From: Monarcha castaneiventris obscurior
Lineage: Eukaryota > Chordata > Aves > Passeriformes > Monarchidae
Length of the DNA stretch: 64,000 nucleotides
Direction: 5' to 3'
Assembly (NCBI GenBank): GCA_026261815.1
Contig: JAMPIT010000355.1
Span: 1 to 64,000 of the forward strand
Positions 43,190-54,589 of this stretch are shown piece by piece. Each line of letters starts with the position of its first letter. Position 1 is the stretch's first letter. The position numbers and the translations under genes were made by a program. The notes beneath the pieces were generated by a model. The model did no database searches. It was not told where the DNA came from and saw only the letters and a program-made list of their open reading frames with translations.

Positions 43190-44690
43190 CCCCGCTGCCA
43201 AAATCCAGGCCGTGCAAAATCAACACACACAGGAAGCAAAGCATGGAGCCCCAGCGCTCCAGGGGCAGATGAGAAGCAGCTCTGGCCATGCCAAGGTCAG
43301 CTGGAGCTGTCAGGCGGCCCCAGGAGCCCAAGCCAGCCAGAGCTGTTCCATGTTCCCTTAGTTCCGTGGGGCCCTGCAGTTTCACAAAGGCCCCTCGGTT
43401 CTTTGGGGCCCAGCAGTGCCACCATGGCCCCTTGGTTCCATGGAAGGCCACAGGGTCACCATGGTGCCCTTGGTGCCACCAGCCCTGCAGTGTCACAATG
43501 GCCCCTGGGTTCCACGAGGCCACGCAGGCTCACAGTGGTCTCCAGAGGAAGGGAAGCTCTGAGCCCCAGGTTTTCAGCGGCAGATGAGACACAGCCACCA
43601 GAGGCCAAGGCCAGCCAGATCTGTCTGTCCTGGCAGGTTTGTCTGGGAGCAGCCCTTGGATAGAGGGAATTTGGGAGGTGGAATCCCAATTTTGGCCATG
43701 GGCACCTTGTTAAGAACTATGGGATATTTCCATATGAAAGAGAAGCACAAAGTCAAGTGTTTTGGAAGAAGATGAGAGGTGGCCACCATGGGCGAGGGCA
43801 GCCAGACCTGTCTCTCATGGCAGCTTTTGTCTTGGAACAACCCTCGGATGTACGGAATTTTGGAGGTGGATTCTCAATATTGGCCACGGGCACCTGGATA
43901 TGAAAGATGTTTAATTCCATGGGAAGAAAAGCACAAAGCCCCCGTGTTTTGCAGGCAGATGAGAGGTGGTCCCTGGGGGGCCAAGCCAGGCAAAGCTGTC
44001 TGTCCTGGAAGGTTTCATCTGGGAACAAACCTTGGATATATGGAGATTTGGAAGTGGAATTCAAATTTTGGCCATGGGCACCTGGACAGGAATGACGGTT
44101 CTTTTCCATTGTAGGGAAAAGGTGGAGCCCCACTGCTCTGAAGGCAGATGAGAGGTGGCCCCCAGGAGGCCAAGGCCAGCCAGACCTGTCTGTCCTGGCA
44201 ACTTCTGTGTGGGAGCAATCCTTGGATAGAATTTGGGAGGCCAAATCCCAATTTCAGCCATGGGAGCCTGAAGAAGAAGGACAGTTCTTTTCCGTAGGAA
44301 GGAAAGCACAGAGCCCCAGTGTCTGGAAGGCAGATGAGAGAGGATCACCAGTGGTCAAGGCCAGCCAGACCTGTCTGTCCTGGCAGCTTTCATCACAGAG
44401 CAATCGTTTGATAGATGGAATTTTGGATGCAGAATCCCAGTTTTGGCCATGAGCTCCTGGACAAGGACAGTTCTTTTCCACAGGAAGGAAAGCACAGAGC
44501 CCCAGCGCTCCAGGGGCAGGTGAGAATCGGCCCTGGACATGCCAAGGTCAGCCGGAGCTGTCAGGCAGCCCCAGGAGCCCAAGCCAGCCAGAGCTGCTCC
44601 ATGTTCCCTTGGTTCCATGGGGGCCTGCAGTGTCACAAAGGTGTCCTTGGTTCCATGGGGCCCAGCAGTGCCCCCATGATCCCCTGGGAT
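43190..44690. repeat. Satellite array: about 188-bp unit plus 36-38 bp minisatellite
   Basis: GGCAGATGAGA recurs at about 43577, 43768, 43957, 44142, 44329, and a related GGGGCAGRTGAGAA at 43265 and 44514. The 182-191 bp units also share CTGTCTGTCCTGGCAG, TTTTGGCCATGGGCACCTGG and GAAAGGAAAGCACAGAGCCCC. At both ends (43265-43535 and 44520-44690) the unit runs into the 36-38 bp TTCCATGGGGCCCAGCAGTG minisatellite. Confidence 0.85.
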
Positions 44691-45479
44691 CAAATCCCAC
44701 AGTTACAGGGCTCCCAAGCAAAAATGCAGGAAAAGGAGTAACCGTTGTTTACTATAAGAAGCAAACAAAGCTGAGGGAGAGGAATGAATCCACCAGAAAG
44801 CCAAGCCCAGAGCTGTCCTGAAAATCATCCCTGGCTGGGGTCGGCATGGGGGAGGCCACAGCACCCAGACCCATTTGCTGAGGCCACATTTGCACCCCCA
44901 TCCCCCACCCAAGGGGGCAGGAGGAGAGATTTGGGGCTGTGGGGTAACCCCTGCTCAGGGGCAGTGAACACCACCCCCCTTACCCAGACTGGCTCAGGTG
45001 TGAAACCCCCACCCCGGGAAGGCCATGCACACAGGGGACAGTGTCACACTTGCCCCTCCCCAGGGGAGGTCTCTGTCCCTGTCCCTCCCTTGCTCTCCCC
45101 CTTTTCTCTTTCACAGCCTGGCGGGCTTTGCCAAACGTGAGAATCATTTTTGTCTTCGTCCCTGCCACCTTTGTGACAGCTACACAGAGTTTTTCCTTCC
45201 TTTTAATCATCTGTATTGGGCCGAATTGTCACTTTTCTTTTACAGGAACCTGCCAGCATCTGAGCTGGAGCTGTGGACGAACTGCTGGAACTTTGAATTG
45301 CCACCATAATTGCTTGTACTGTCGGTTTATTCGTGTTTGGGGTTTGTTTGCATTTTCAGCACAAGTGACTTGTGGGAAGAGCAAACATTGCTCAAAGCAT
45401 TTTATGTAGAGTTAAGTTTGATTTCTTCCAAGTTTATTTTGTCTGGTGCCCGGGGGATGCCTGGGAGGGGCTTGGGGGG
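44691..45479. other. Unassigned sequence
   Basis: No gene is recognised. Open frames at 45025-45409 have no known domain. Sequence becomes G- and C-rich toward the minisatellite at 45480. Confidence 0.4.
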
Positions 45480-45975
45480 GTTGTCCCTGTCCCTCTCACC
45501 CCCGGGCATTCCCGAGGGGTTGTCCCTGTCCCTCTCACCCCAGGGCATTCCCGAGGGGGTGTCTCTGTCCCTCTCACCCCAGGGCATTCCCAAGGGGGTG
45601 TCTCTGTCCCTCTCACCCCAGGGCATTCCCGAGGGGGTGTCCCTGTCCCTCTCACCCCAGGGCATTCCCAAGGGGGTGTCTCTGTCCCTCTCACCCCAGG
45701 ACATTCCTGAGGGGGTGTCCCTGTCCCTCTCACCCCAGGGCATTCCCGAGGGGTTGTCCCTGTCCCTCTCACCCCAGGGCATTCCCGAGGGGTTGTCTCT
45801 GTCCCTCTCACCCCAGGGCATTCCCGAGGGGGTGTCTCTGTCCCTCTCACCCCAGGACATTCCCGAGGGGGTGTCCCTGTCCCTCTCACCCCAGGGCATT
45901 CCCGAGGGGTTGTCCCTGTCCCTCTCACCCCAGGGCATTCCCGAGGGGGTGTCCCTGTCCCTCTTACCCCGGGGG
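45480..45975. repeat. 39-bp minisatellite, about 12-13 copies
   Basis: The unit is TGTCYCTGTCCCTCTCACCC then CAGGGCATTCCCRAGGGGG, 39 bp. Because 39 is a multiple of three, several frames on both strands stay open as 13-residue repeats (GIPEGVSLSLSPQ on plus). I regard these as artefacts of the repeat. Confidence 0.95.
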
Positions 45976-47160
45976 ATGCTCAGGGCTCTCCATCATTCTC
46001 ACCCCAGTGAATACCTGGGGGGGATGTCCAGCCCTCACACCCCTGTGCCAGGGGGATGCTTGGGGGATCCATCCTCCTCAATCCAGGGGATGCTTGAGGG
46101 TCTCTGTCCCCCTCGCCCTGGGGGATGCTCGGGGGTCTTCATCCCTCTCACCTCAAGGAATGCTTGTGCAGGGCTGGGGACCAGGGGCTCTGTGTCCCTC
46201 TCACCACTGAGTGTGCTCGGGGGGTGGGGGGCTCTCCGACCTTCTCACACCTGGGGAGGCCGGGGGGGTCTCTGTCCCTCTCAGCCCTGGTGTGAGCCCA
46301 CCCAAGCATCATCAGGGTGAGAGGGACAGAGACACCCCCAAACCCCCACAAGCATCTCCCGAGAATCCCGAGGGGAGAAGGACAGAGACCCTCACTGGGC
46401 ACCGAGTGGGGTGAGAGGGACAGAGACCATCCCCACCCCTGATCATTCCCAGACCAGAGAGGGCTGGAGACCCCCTGGGACTCCCCAGGTAGGAGAGGGA
46501 CAGAGACAACCTCGGGTCATCCGTCCTCCTCTCCCATGGGATGGATCGGGGGGAATTGCCCTCCTCCTATCACAGAGGGAGCCAGGGTGGTCTCTGTCCT
46601 CCTCCTGTTTGGAGAGGCCAGGGAGGTCTCCAGCCTCCTTGCCTTTAAGGGGGCCAGAGGTTGTCCCCATCCCCTTTGGGACAGATGGGGGATGTCTGCA
46701 TCCTCCTCCCCATTGGGGTGGCTGGGAGGTCTCTGTCACCCTCTCATTTTAGGGGGCCCGGGGCTGGTCTCTGTCCTCCTCACCCCATTGACGTCTCCAT
46801 CCTCTTCCTCTTTAGGGGACCCAGGGGGTCTCCATCCTCCTTACCTTTGGGGGGACCATAGGGGTCCCTGTCTTCCTCTGCTATGGGAGGTCTGGGGGAG
46901 CCTTCATCCTCCTCCCCTAATGGGGGGGCCAAGGTGGTCCCCATCCTCCTCTCCCATGGAAGAGGGCCGGGGTCATCTCCAACCTCCTCCCGTATGAGGA
47001 GGCCGGGGGTCTCCATCCTCCTCCTTTTTAGGGGGGCCAGGATCGTCTCCATCCTCCTCCCATTTGGGGGCCGGGGTGTCTCCGTCCTCCTTGCCTTTGG
47101 GGGACACTGGGCGGTCTCAATCCTCCTCGCCCACGGGAAAGGCTGTGGGGAGGTCTCCAT
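45976..47160. repeat. Degenerate GT/CT-rich minisatellite continuing the 39-bp array
   Basis: Looser units of about 45-55 bp built on GTCTCYRTCCTCCTC and GGGGG blocks extend to 47160. At 46310-46510 the orientation of the units flips (GAGAGGGACAGAGAC on plus). Confidence 0.7.
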
Positions 47161-47188
47161 TGCCTTCCCCTTGCGGGGCCCAGGGCTT

Positions 47189-47756
47189 TGATGCCCAAGC
47201 ACTGGGCAGGAGAACAGGACGCCACAGGGTCAGGCCCGGAGAGCAGCTGTGGGTTTATTCGACGCCGGCAGCGAGGGGGACAGCTCCACCACAAACTCAC
47301 TCGGCCCTTCTTCGCACAGCACTGCCTTTTGTGCTTTTTATACTCCATGTGCACATTAGACTTTCCTAACCTTCACGTTGCAACACATTTTCTAATCACA
47401 TGATGGTGTCAGCCCTTGTGGCACCTGTGCGGTTTCTGCACAGGGTGGTCATCAGTCTCCTGGTGCTCGTTTTGGATGAAGGCTCATGAGTCTTCCTCAG
47501 CCTTGAACTTTTCACCTCTGTTTTCTGCATATGCTTTAGAAGACTGCTCAAATAGCCAGTGGTCAGCTTTTGCACTTAGCTTGTTCTGCTAAATCTGCTG
47601 TTCTAAAAGGTGCTTCATTCACATACTCTGGCACACAGGAACTGCTTCTTTCTGCACAGCTACAGCTTTTGGCATCGCTCAAGCATTATCTCCTTGCTGA
47701 GGCATCACCACCTCCTGGTTTCTTAGGTTAGAACGGCCACAATGAAAACTTCACCA
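47189..47756 (-). repeat. Probable solo LTR, minus strand
   Basis: On the minus strand a GTATAAAAAGCAC TATA box (near 47344) and GAATAAACC (near 47257) are spaced as in an LTR, and the sequence ends GGGCATCA at 47189. The 5' end is uncertain; TGGTGAAG at 47756 is a candidate, with AGGGCTT and ATGGCTT as imperfect flanks. Confidence 0.5.
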
Positions 47757-48134
47757 ATGGCTTGAGTCCCCAGCTCCCAAGGAAAAGAAAGGACAAGTTG
47801 TAAAGCTCTTCAAACATTTGTCCTGCTTGGCTGCAGAAGTTGTGCTGCACTCACAGTGTGGAAAGCCAAGAGAAGCTGCAGTGGGTGGCATATCTTGTGA
47901 CAGGAGCTGCACCTCGTTCTCCAGGAAAGGTTCTTGAGCAGAGCAAACAGGACTGTGCAGAAGATTCCTGGAAATCTGAAACAACTTTCCATAAGGGAAA
48001 TTAAAATGGAAAGAAACGATCCAAGATGTTTTCCTTTATTTATTTCTGTGCTCCCCTTTTCCATGTTGCACTGTTTCTCCATCCCACCAATTCCAGCTGG
48101 ATCTCACGTCTAAGATCTATGACTTGGTGAGTTT
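47757..48134. other. Unassigned sequence
   Basis: No gene recognised. Confidence 0.35.
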
Positions 48135-49470
48135 TAGACTGTCGTGGGTTAGTCAAAACTTGACAGACAGCCCTCTTAGCCAATGCGCTTCTCGAAATTT
48201 TACATATTTAAGCCCCACGGAGGGCGGGAATTTTAGGAGTCGCAGTTTCCCGGGCTCAGGTGAGTGAAGGGCCGGGAGTAAAATGGAGAGGGGTCGGCCC
48301 CGTTCCTGGAGCCTGTGGGCCCGGGGATGGGGCGCCCCTGCCTCCTGCCTCCTGCCTCCTCCCCTCCTCCTCCCTGTGAGGAGGGGGGCAAAGTTCGGGG
48401 GCCCCCCGGGCTTCCGTTCCGGCTCGGTGCGGGGACGGCAGAGACGGAGGGGTGGCCCCCTTCCCCCGGCCTGCGCGGCTGGGGACAGGGCTCCTGCCTC
48501 CTGCCCCCTGGGGATTTCCTGCTGCAGCATGGACTCAGATTTATAGGAGGGGAGTTGTTCTCCTGAGCTGTGGGGATGGCTGCCGGCTCCAGGGCTGAGG
48601 TCATCCGAGACAGAGCCTCCGAACAGCCAGTAAACTTTGCGGCGAACAGGAAAGACGCCCTCTCTCTACATGGTGCAGTGCGGCCAGGGGAAACCCCTGC
48701 AAAGAGGCAGAGGAAACACCCTGGACATGGCGGCTTCAGAGCCAGAGAGAAGGAGAAGGTGGAGTCACGTGAGACGGAGCTGCTCGGGCAGCGCTGTAAC
48801 TCGCGCGGGAAAGCTTAAACATTTCCCTGCCTTGCTGTGGGATGAACTATTAATATTACAAACTGTTACGTCTCTTTAGTTCATGTTAAATGGGGGGAAT
48901 GGGCATTTTTATCAAATGGCTTGTAAAAAGGGGGAAGAGTGCCGAATGCCAGGATATATATGAAAGCAGGGAAAGGCTTTCAAGACCTGGTAGCAGACGA
49001 AAGCCTTACGTTCAAGCCGAAGGGGAAAATGTTTCATCCTTAAAAAACCCATGTAAAAGCCTGTTGTATTAGCAGTCACAAGGGCTGTGAGGGCTCATGA
49101 AAAGAGATGTGTTACACTGTAGCAGAGAATGTTTAATTGTAAGCAAATCTGCAAAAAGTGGCAGTTTAGAAACCCACACAAGAAAGGGGAGACCCCTTTT
49201 TCCCCCTTTCCTAGGACTGTGATCCTGATTTTGGGGAAAGGGAAAAACGGGTGGTAAGCTCTGAAAGTTTGTTCTGTTCTTGACCATCTGGGTGTTAATT
49301 AAACTTTTTTTTCCCTCTTTCAAGTTGTGTGCCTGCTTTGCTTTGCCTCCTACCAGTTTATCTCACTGCAAGGACATCGGGAGGGAGGGCTAGTGCCCAC
49401 AGTTAACCCTTGAACTGCTACACGAATTGGTGGCCCGTACGGGGAACCAAATTCAACCTGCTACATAGAC
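48135..49470 (+). mobile_element. One-LTR insertion with tRNA-Ile primer site, TSD TAGAC
   Basis: The LTR runs from TGTCGTGGGTT at 48140 to CTGCTACA at 49422. The tRNA-Ile primer site TGGTGGCCCGTACGGGGA is at 49428-49445. After 20 more bases the insertion ends at 49465, again with CTGCTACA, the last eight bases of the LTR. TAGAC flanks it at 48135-48139 and 49466-49470. Open frames inside (48283-48880) are CpG-rich and unassigned. The structure is either a provirus deleted down to its last LTR bases, or a one-LTR DNA form inserted at an internal CA. Confidence 0.8.
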
Positions 49471-50079
49471 ACTCTGGAATCCCATGAGCCGCACACAGTT
49501 TGCCTTCCCCTGTTTTTGTTGGGAAGCAATGCTGGAGACAGAAGTGCAGTGCTTGGGTGGGGCACAAATTGCACAGGCAGGGAATGTGCCCTGGCAGTGT
49601 CTGACCCTCAGCAGGGATAAGGCACAGCAGCAGCCGAGGGGATTCCTCTGCCAGCGTGCAGGAATCAGGACTCTGGATCTGGGCTGAACACGGCAAAGTT
49701 CCCGTGTTTGGCCACACTCAGGGGCTGCCCCCGGGGCGCGCGGGGCTCGGCCGTGGGGCGCGTGGGGCGAGCGGGAAACGGACACGCGGACACTCGGACA
49801 CTCGGACACGCGGACACTCGAACAGCCGGACAAACGGCCCCGGCGCTTCAGTTGCAGCAGCGGCAGCAGCGGCAGCAGCGGCAGCAGCGGCAGCAGCGAA
49901 ATCACAAGCGACTCTACAGACCCTCTCCGTTTCTTGTTCTTGCTCCTCCTCTCCCTCTCCCGCTGTTCCGCGCCTTGTCCCCGCTTCCCTTTCCCGGTGT
50001 CCCCCTCCTCTCCCGGTCTCCCTTTCCCGGTGTCCCCCTCCCCTCCCGGTCTCTCCCCATCCCCCTGCCGGGCCGGGCC
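49471..50079 (+). promoter_or_regulatory. CpG island and candidate 5' region of the PIM1-like gene
   Basis: CpG density rises from about 49720. The stretch has short repeats (GGACACTCGGACACGC near 49782-49818; GCAGCAGCG near 49853-49898; repeated CCTTTCCCGGTGTCCCCCTC at 49988-50050). No TATA box is evident. The ATG at 50080 follows GCCGGGCC. Confidence 0.45.
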
Positions 50080-52494
50080 ATGCCCCAGGCCCGCCCCCGG
50101 CCCCGGCCGTCCCGCCGCGGTCTCGCCTCCGCCCGGCTCTCGCCGTCCTGGCTGTGGCGCTGCCGGGCGGGCATCAGTGCCTGGGGCTGGGGCGGCATCT
50201 CCACCCTTTGGCTCCGCCTGGCCCGAGCCTGGCCCCGGCCCCGGCCCCGGCGCCTCCCGGGGCCCGCGGAGGACACACGGGGCGCGGCCGCTCCCGCCGC
50301 CTCCGCTGCGGCTTCCCCGGCCCGAGCTCCGCCGCTCTTGAGCGCGGCTGCTGGCCCCAAGCCGCCGGTGTCCTGTTGGGATGGGGATGGCTGGCCCGGG
50401 GCGCTCGGGGGGCGCTCGGGGGCCGTGTCTGGCCCCGGGCCGAGCGCTGACGGCTGCGTGTCGCCCGCAGGGAAGGCGCAGGAGGCCCTGCAGGAGCGGT
50501 ACCGGCTGGGTTCGCTGCTGGGCAGCGGCGGCTTCGGCAGCGTCTGCTCGGGGACGCGGCTCACGGACGGAGCCCCGGTGAGTGGCGGGGCCGGCGGCGG
50601 GCGGAGGAGCAGGAGGAGGAGGAGGAGGAGGAGGAGGCGGCGAAGGAGGCGGAGGAGGAAGGAAGCGAAGGCCGGGGTGCAGCGGTGCCTGGCGGCGATC
50701 TGAGCCCGCTGCTGCCCCTTGCTCGCAGGTGGCCATCAAATGCGTGCCGCGGGAGCGCGTCCGGCACTGGGGCGAGCTGGTGAGTGAGCGGGGCCAGCGG
50801 CAGAGCCGCGCCGTGCCGGGTGGCGAGGAGCCGGGGCCCGGCGGGGTGGGAGCCGCCGGGAGCCCCGCAGGGAGAGCGGGCGTGGGGTGAGCGGGGGGCG
50901 CGCAGCATCCCAGGCTGGGTGAGGGGTCCCAGAGGCCCGGCACGGCCTCAGCCCCGCTGACGGCACCGCGCTCCTCCCGCAGCCCGACGGCGCCCGTGCG
51001 CCCCTGGAGATCGTGCTGCTGGCCAAGGTGTCCCCTGGCTGTGCCGGTGTCATCCAGCTCCTGGAGTGGCTCGAGCTCCCCAACAGCTTCTTGTTGGTGC
51101 TGGAGCGTCCGGAGCGGTGCCAGGACCTGTCGGCTTTCCTGGCAGAGCGGAGGTTCCTGCCCGAGGAGGAGGCGCGGGGGCCAGACACAGCTGATGGAGG
51201 CCGTGCGGCACTGCACCAGCTGCGGGGTCCTGCACCGGGACATCAAGCCCGAGAACATCCTGCTCGACCTGGCCACGGGACAGCTGAAACTGATCGACTT
51301 TGGCTGTGGCGCCTTCCTCCAGGACACAGCCTACACCCAGTTTGCAGGTGAGCCCTCCCAGGGGATGCTCCCGGGCATCTCATGGCCCAGCCTGGGTGTA
51401 GCACCGAGGCTTCCCCTCATTAATCCCAGGATGGGATTAATTCCTGAGCCAAGTTGCTTTTGGTTGGGGCTGGGAGGGGGCAGGTTCCTGACCCTGCCGA
51501 CAGCCTTCAGCACCCACCCTGCCCTGGGCTGGGGCTGGGGCAGCCAGCCTGACAAACACCCCCATGGGGGTGGCAGAGAGGGGGGTCAGACCCCGGGCAC
51601 CGGCCGGTTTGGTGTGCAGGCGAGGAAGGGCCTGGACTGCCCCGCTGCCCTTGTTTGCCTTGGCTTCTTAATGTTTTTTGGGGCAATGCAGGCAGGGAGG
51701 AGAGTGGGTTTTCCCCAGCACTGGGTGGGGTTTTCACTTGCATGTCATGGTTGGGCCTCCCCAGGGCTTCGGCTGCCCTCTTCCAGCACCAGTGGCTTCT
51801 TTTCCAACCCCAAGTTTGTACACAAGTCCCAGGTGCTGGTGAGAGGGCAGCGGGTGACCCCACGTGCCACTGGGGCAGCCCCCACGTGCCCAGGGATGCT
51901 GGGGCGAGGCTCTGGGAGCAGCAGCATCCCCTGATGAGCTCGGGCTGTGTTCCATAGCCCTGTCCTACAGCCCACCCGAGTGGATCCAGCACCAACGCTA
52001 CCACGGCGAGGCAGCAACCATCTGGTCCCTGGGCCTCCTGCTGTACCACCTGGTGGTGGGGAAGCACCCATTCAGGAGGGGCCAGGAGATCATCTGGGGG
52101 CGCATCCTGTTGCCACGCCGGCTCTCTCCAGGTGGATCCTCATCTCTATGGCACGGGGGGAACAGCAGTGCTGGGAGATAGCAGCGGGCTCAGGAGCATC
52201 CCGCTCTGGCAGCTGCTGAGGAGGTGGCACATGTCCTGCTCTCCTGCTCCCCTGCAAAGCACAGAATCCATGGGGAAGTTTAGGCACAGCTCTGGGCACA
52301 CCCAGCATGGCCTGGGCACGGGAACGGGGGGAAAAGTGGGCGGGATCCTTATCCAGCTGACTGGTGGTTTCTGGTTTGTCTCCCCAGAGTGCCAGGATGT
52401 TATTAAGAGGTGCTTGTCCATGCAGCCCTTGGACAGGCCGTCCTTGGAGGAGCTCTTCAATGATCCGTGGCTGCAAGGTGTTCATCTGCCCTAG
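50080..52494 (+). pseudogene. PIM1-like: PIM1-like serine/threonine kinase, five exons, one frameshift
   Basis: Exons: 50080-50577, 50729-50779, 50983-51347, 51958-52131, 52388-52494, all with GT-AG borders. Exon 1 encodes a Pro/Arg-rich N-terminus and the ATP loop GSGGFG; exon 2 VAIK with the ATP-binding Lys; exon 3 the PIM hinge (VLERPE), HRDIKPEN and DFG; exon 4 SPPEW and the [11 protein letters not shown] helix; exon 5 the C-lobe end and stop (QGVHLP). In exon 3 the frame changes near 51175-51190, between EEEARG and LMEAVRHC. Its length (365 bp) is out of phase with the next exon, so a few bases are missing compared with the family. The kinase would phosphorylate basic-motif substrates as PIM1 does, but this copy would stop at the end of exon 3. 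Songbirds carry many such copies. Confidence 0.85.
50600..50665. repeat. (AGG)n tract in intron 1 of the PIM1-like gene
   Basis: Short AGGAGG/CGG-rich triplet repeat between exons 1 and 2. Confidence 0.8.
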
Positions 52495-52779
52495 TAGATG
52501 GGAGAGATCCACGGGCACAGTCTGTTCCAGGGGCCTGGCAGGTAACAGCCCCACACATCTCCTGGCAATCAGTGGCAAAGCAAACCAGACTCTTTTGTCC
52601 TGCCTGCAGCTCTGAGCAGGGATCATCAGAAGGGAACACGCAGCTCTTGGGCTGCAGCTGAGCTGGAGCTGAGCTGCTCTGGCAAGCACTGGTGGCCACC
52701 ATCCCCCCTGGTTTTGCTTGTCTGCTTCAGTGATGGCTGGGGCCCTGGGCAGAGCCCTGACAGCCTGGTCTGGCCCCCA

Positions 52780-52962
52780 GGGAAGGAGAAGGAGCCCCTG
52801 GAGAAGCTGTACCAGGTGGGGCTGCTGCTGCTGGAGACACCAAGGACGACCTCAAGGACGACAACCTCTTCCTCGAGCTGGCCAGCGGCAGCTGAAGATG
52901 ATGGACTTTGATTCTGGCACCTTCTTCAAAGCCACACTCCACGCCCAATGTGCAGGTGAGGC
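52780..52962 (+). pseudogene. Second PIM-like kinase fragment
   Basis: GKEKEPLEKLYQVGLLL (52781-52831) matches the start of the PIM kinase domain, and DDNLFLELASGQLKMMDFDSG (about 52855-52919, in another frame) matches the catalytic and DFG region, here DFD. About 100 codons between them are missing. It reads as the canonical PIM1 type and not as a copy of the upstream gene. It is followed by a GTGAGG donor at 52963. Confidence 0.65.
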
Positions 52963-54531
52963 CACAGGCAGGGGGATGCTCCCAGATCTGGGCATGGCAC
53001 GGCCTGGCCGGGCACCAAAGGTTCCCCCTTTGCTGGGGCGGCTGCAGCGAATTCTTCAGGTGGCTGCCAAGCTGCTTTTGGGCTCTGGGCAGCTGCTGAG
53101 GAGGTGGCTGTGCCATGGCTGGCTGCAGGCTGGGCACATGTCCTGCCCTCCTGCTCTGCTCCCAAAGGCAGCAATGCTGGCAGCTTTGGGCCCAGCTCTG
53201 AGCACAGCCAGCATGGCCTGGGCACTGCGGGCGGCTGGGACAAGGGGACAGGAGGCTTCATCTGCCGGGCGGTTTCTGCTTTCTCTCCTTGCAGCCGGGC
53301 TCTGCGCATGCTGAGGCTGCTCTGGGCTCTGCCAGGGCTCTGCTGGGGCTCAGCCCCGGGCACGGCTGGGCCCCCTCTGCCCTCACATGGCTCTGACAGC
53401 TTTGCAGCAGACGAGCCCCTTGCGAGCACAGCGACGGAGCTTTCTGCTTGTGCGGGTGAGTGAGACTCTGGTGCAGGCCAAGAGATTGCAGTCAGGGACA
53501 CACATCCCACTGGCAAGAGCCCAAACTCTCCTCAGTCCCAGCTGAACGCCTGGCTCTCCACGGGATGTTCTGTGTGTCCCACTCCTCCTTCCTTTTGGGC
53601 TGGAATTGTGCCATTGCACTTTCTTCCTCCCCTAGAAGTGCCCCGAGTGGGCCAAAGCTGGCGAGTGGGCCGTGTTCCTGAGGCACTGCAGGCTGGAGCT
53701 GATGGATGAAGAATTGCCCTTCTCCAGTGCTAAAGCAGAGCAAAAAGCCCTCAGTGGGACTTGGCGTCTTTAAGAACCCCCTGACAATTTCCAAGGGAAT
53801 GTGCAGCTGTGAGAGGGAAGGGCATCTTCTCCATGAGTTGGAGTGGGACGGAGTTTAGATTGTCAGTCCTGCTTGGAGCTGGCAGGGCACAAAGCAGTTG
53901 CTTCAACCACAATTTAAAATAATAATACTGGAAACAAACCCCAAAATCTTTAAAAACTGCTGAGGTCAATAAGATGGATCAATGCCATCAGCATATTTAC
54001 AAATACCTGAGCTGTCTTTTTGAAAAGATCAGTTACCTCTTAATCCAGAGTCGCAAAGGATTTTTCACCACACATTTGGGTTTTGGTTTTATGCTTCATA
54101 ATATTTTCTGGGGGTTTTTTTCTATTATTTTAAACAGAAAACATCCTAAATGATGGAGCAGCACTGCTGAACACGGGGACACGCAGAGGGACTAGAAGCA
54201 GCTGCCTCTGTCCCCCTGAAGCTCCAAGGGCCAATCTCTGAGCAGACATGGCTGGAAGAGACTCGGAGGCTCCCTGTTTGCTGTGCTGCCCCACTTGTGA
54301 GCGGCCCAGCTCTGCATGAGGCACAGAGAGAACAAGGGGCAGCTCCCTGCCAGCCCCGCAGCCCAGGGAGCCCTCGGGCCCCGGGGCTTGGGGCACTGTC
54401 AGCAGCCGCTGCTTCAGCGCCCGCTGCTGCTGGCACTGACAGCAAGACCCAAATTGGCTGATCCCGAGGGAGCAGCAGCAGGGCCTGGATCTGATCCCTG
54501 ACTCTGGGGCAGGGCTGGACAAATGACTCCC

Positions 54532-54589
<58 letters not shown>

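Noticed and set aside
45480..45975. CRISPR-like regular repeats
   Set aside because: Units are contiguous without unique spacers, and the genome is avian; it is a minisatellite.
45310..46320. 336-codon plus frame and antisense frames
   Set aside because: They are created by the 39-bp minisatellite; the unit is a multiple of three and the translation has no domain.
49453..51327. 624-codon minus-strand frame
   Set aside because: It is antisense to the GC-rich PIM1-like exons and CpG island; no domain, and the plus-strand exons explain the sequence.
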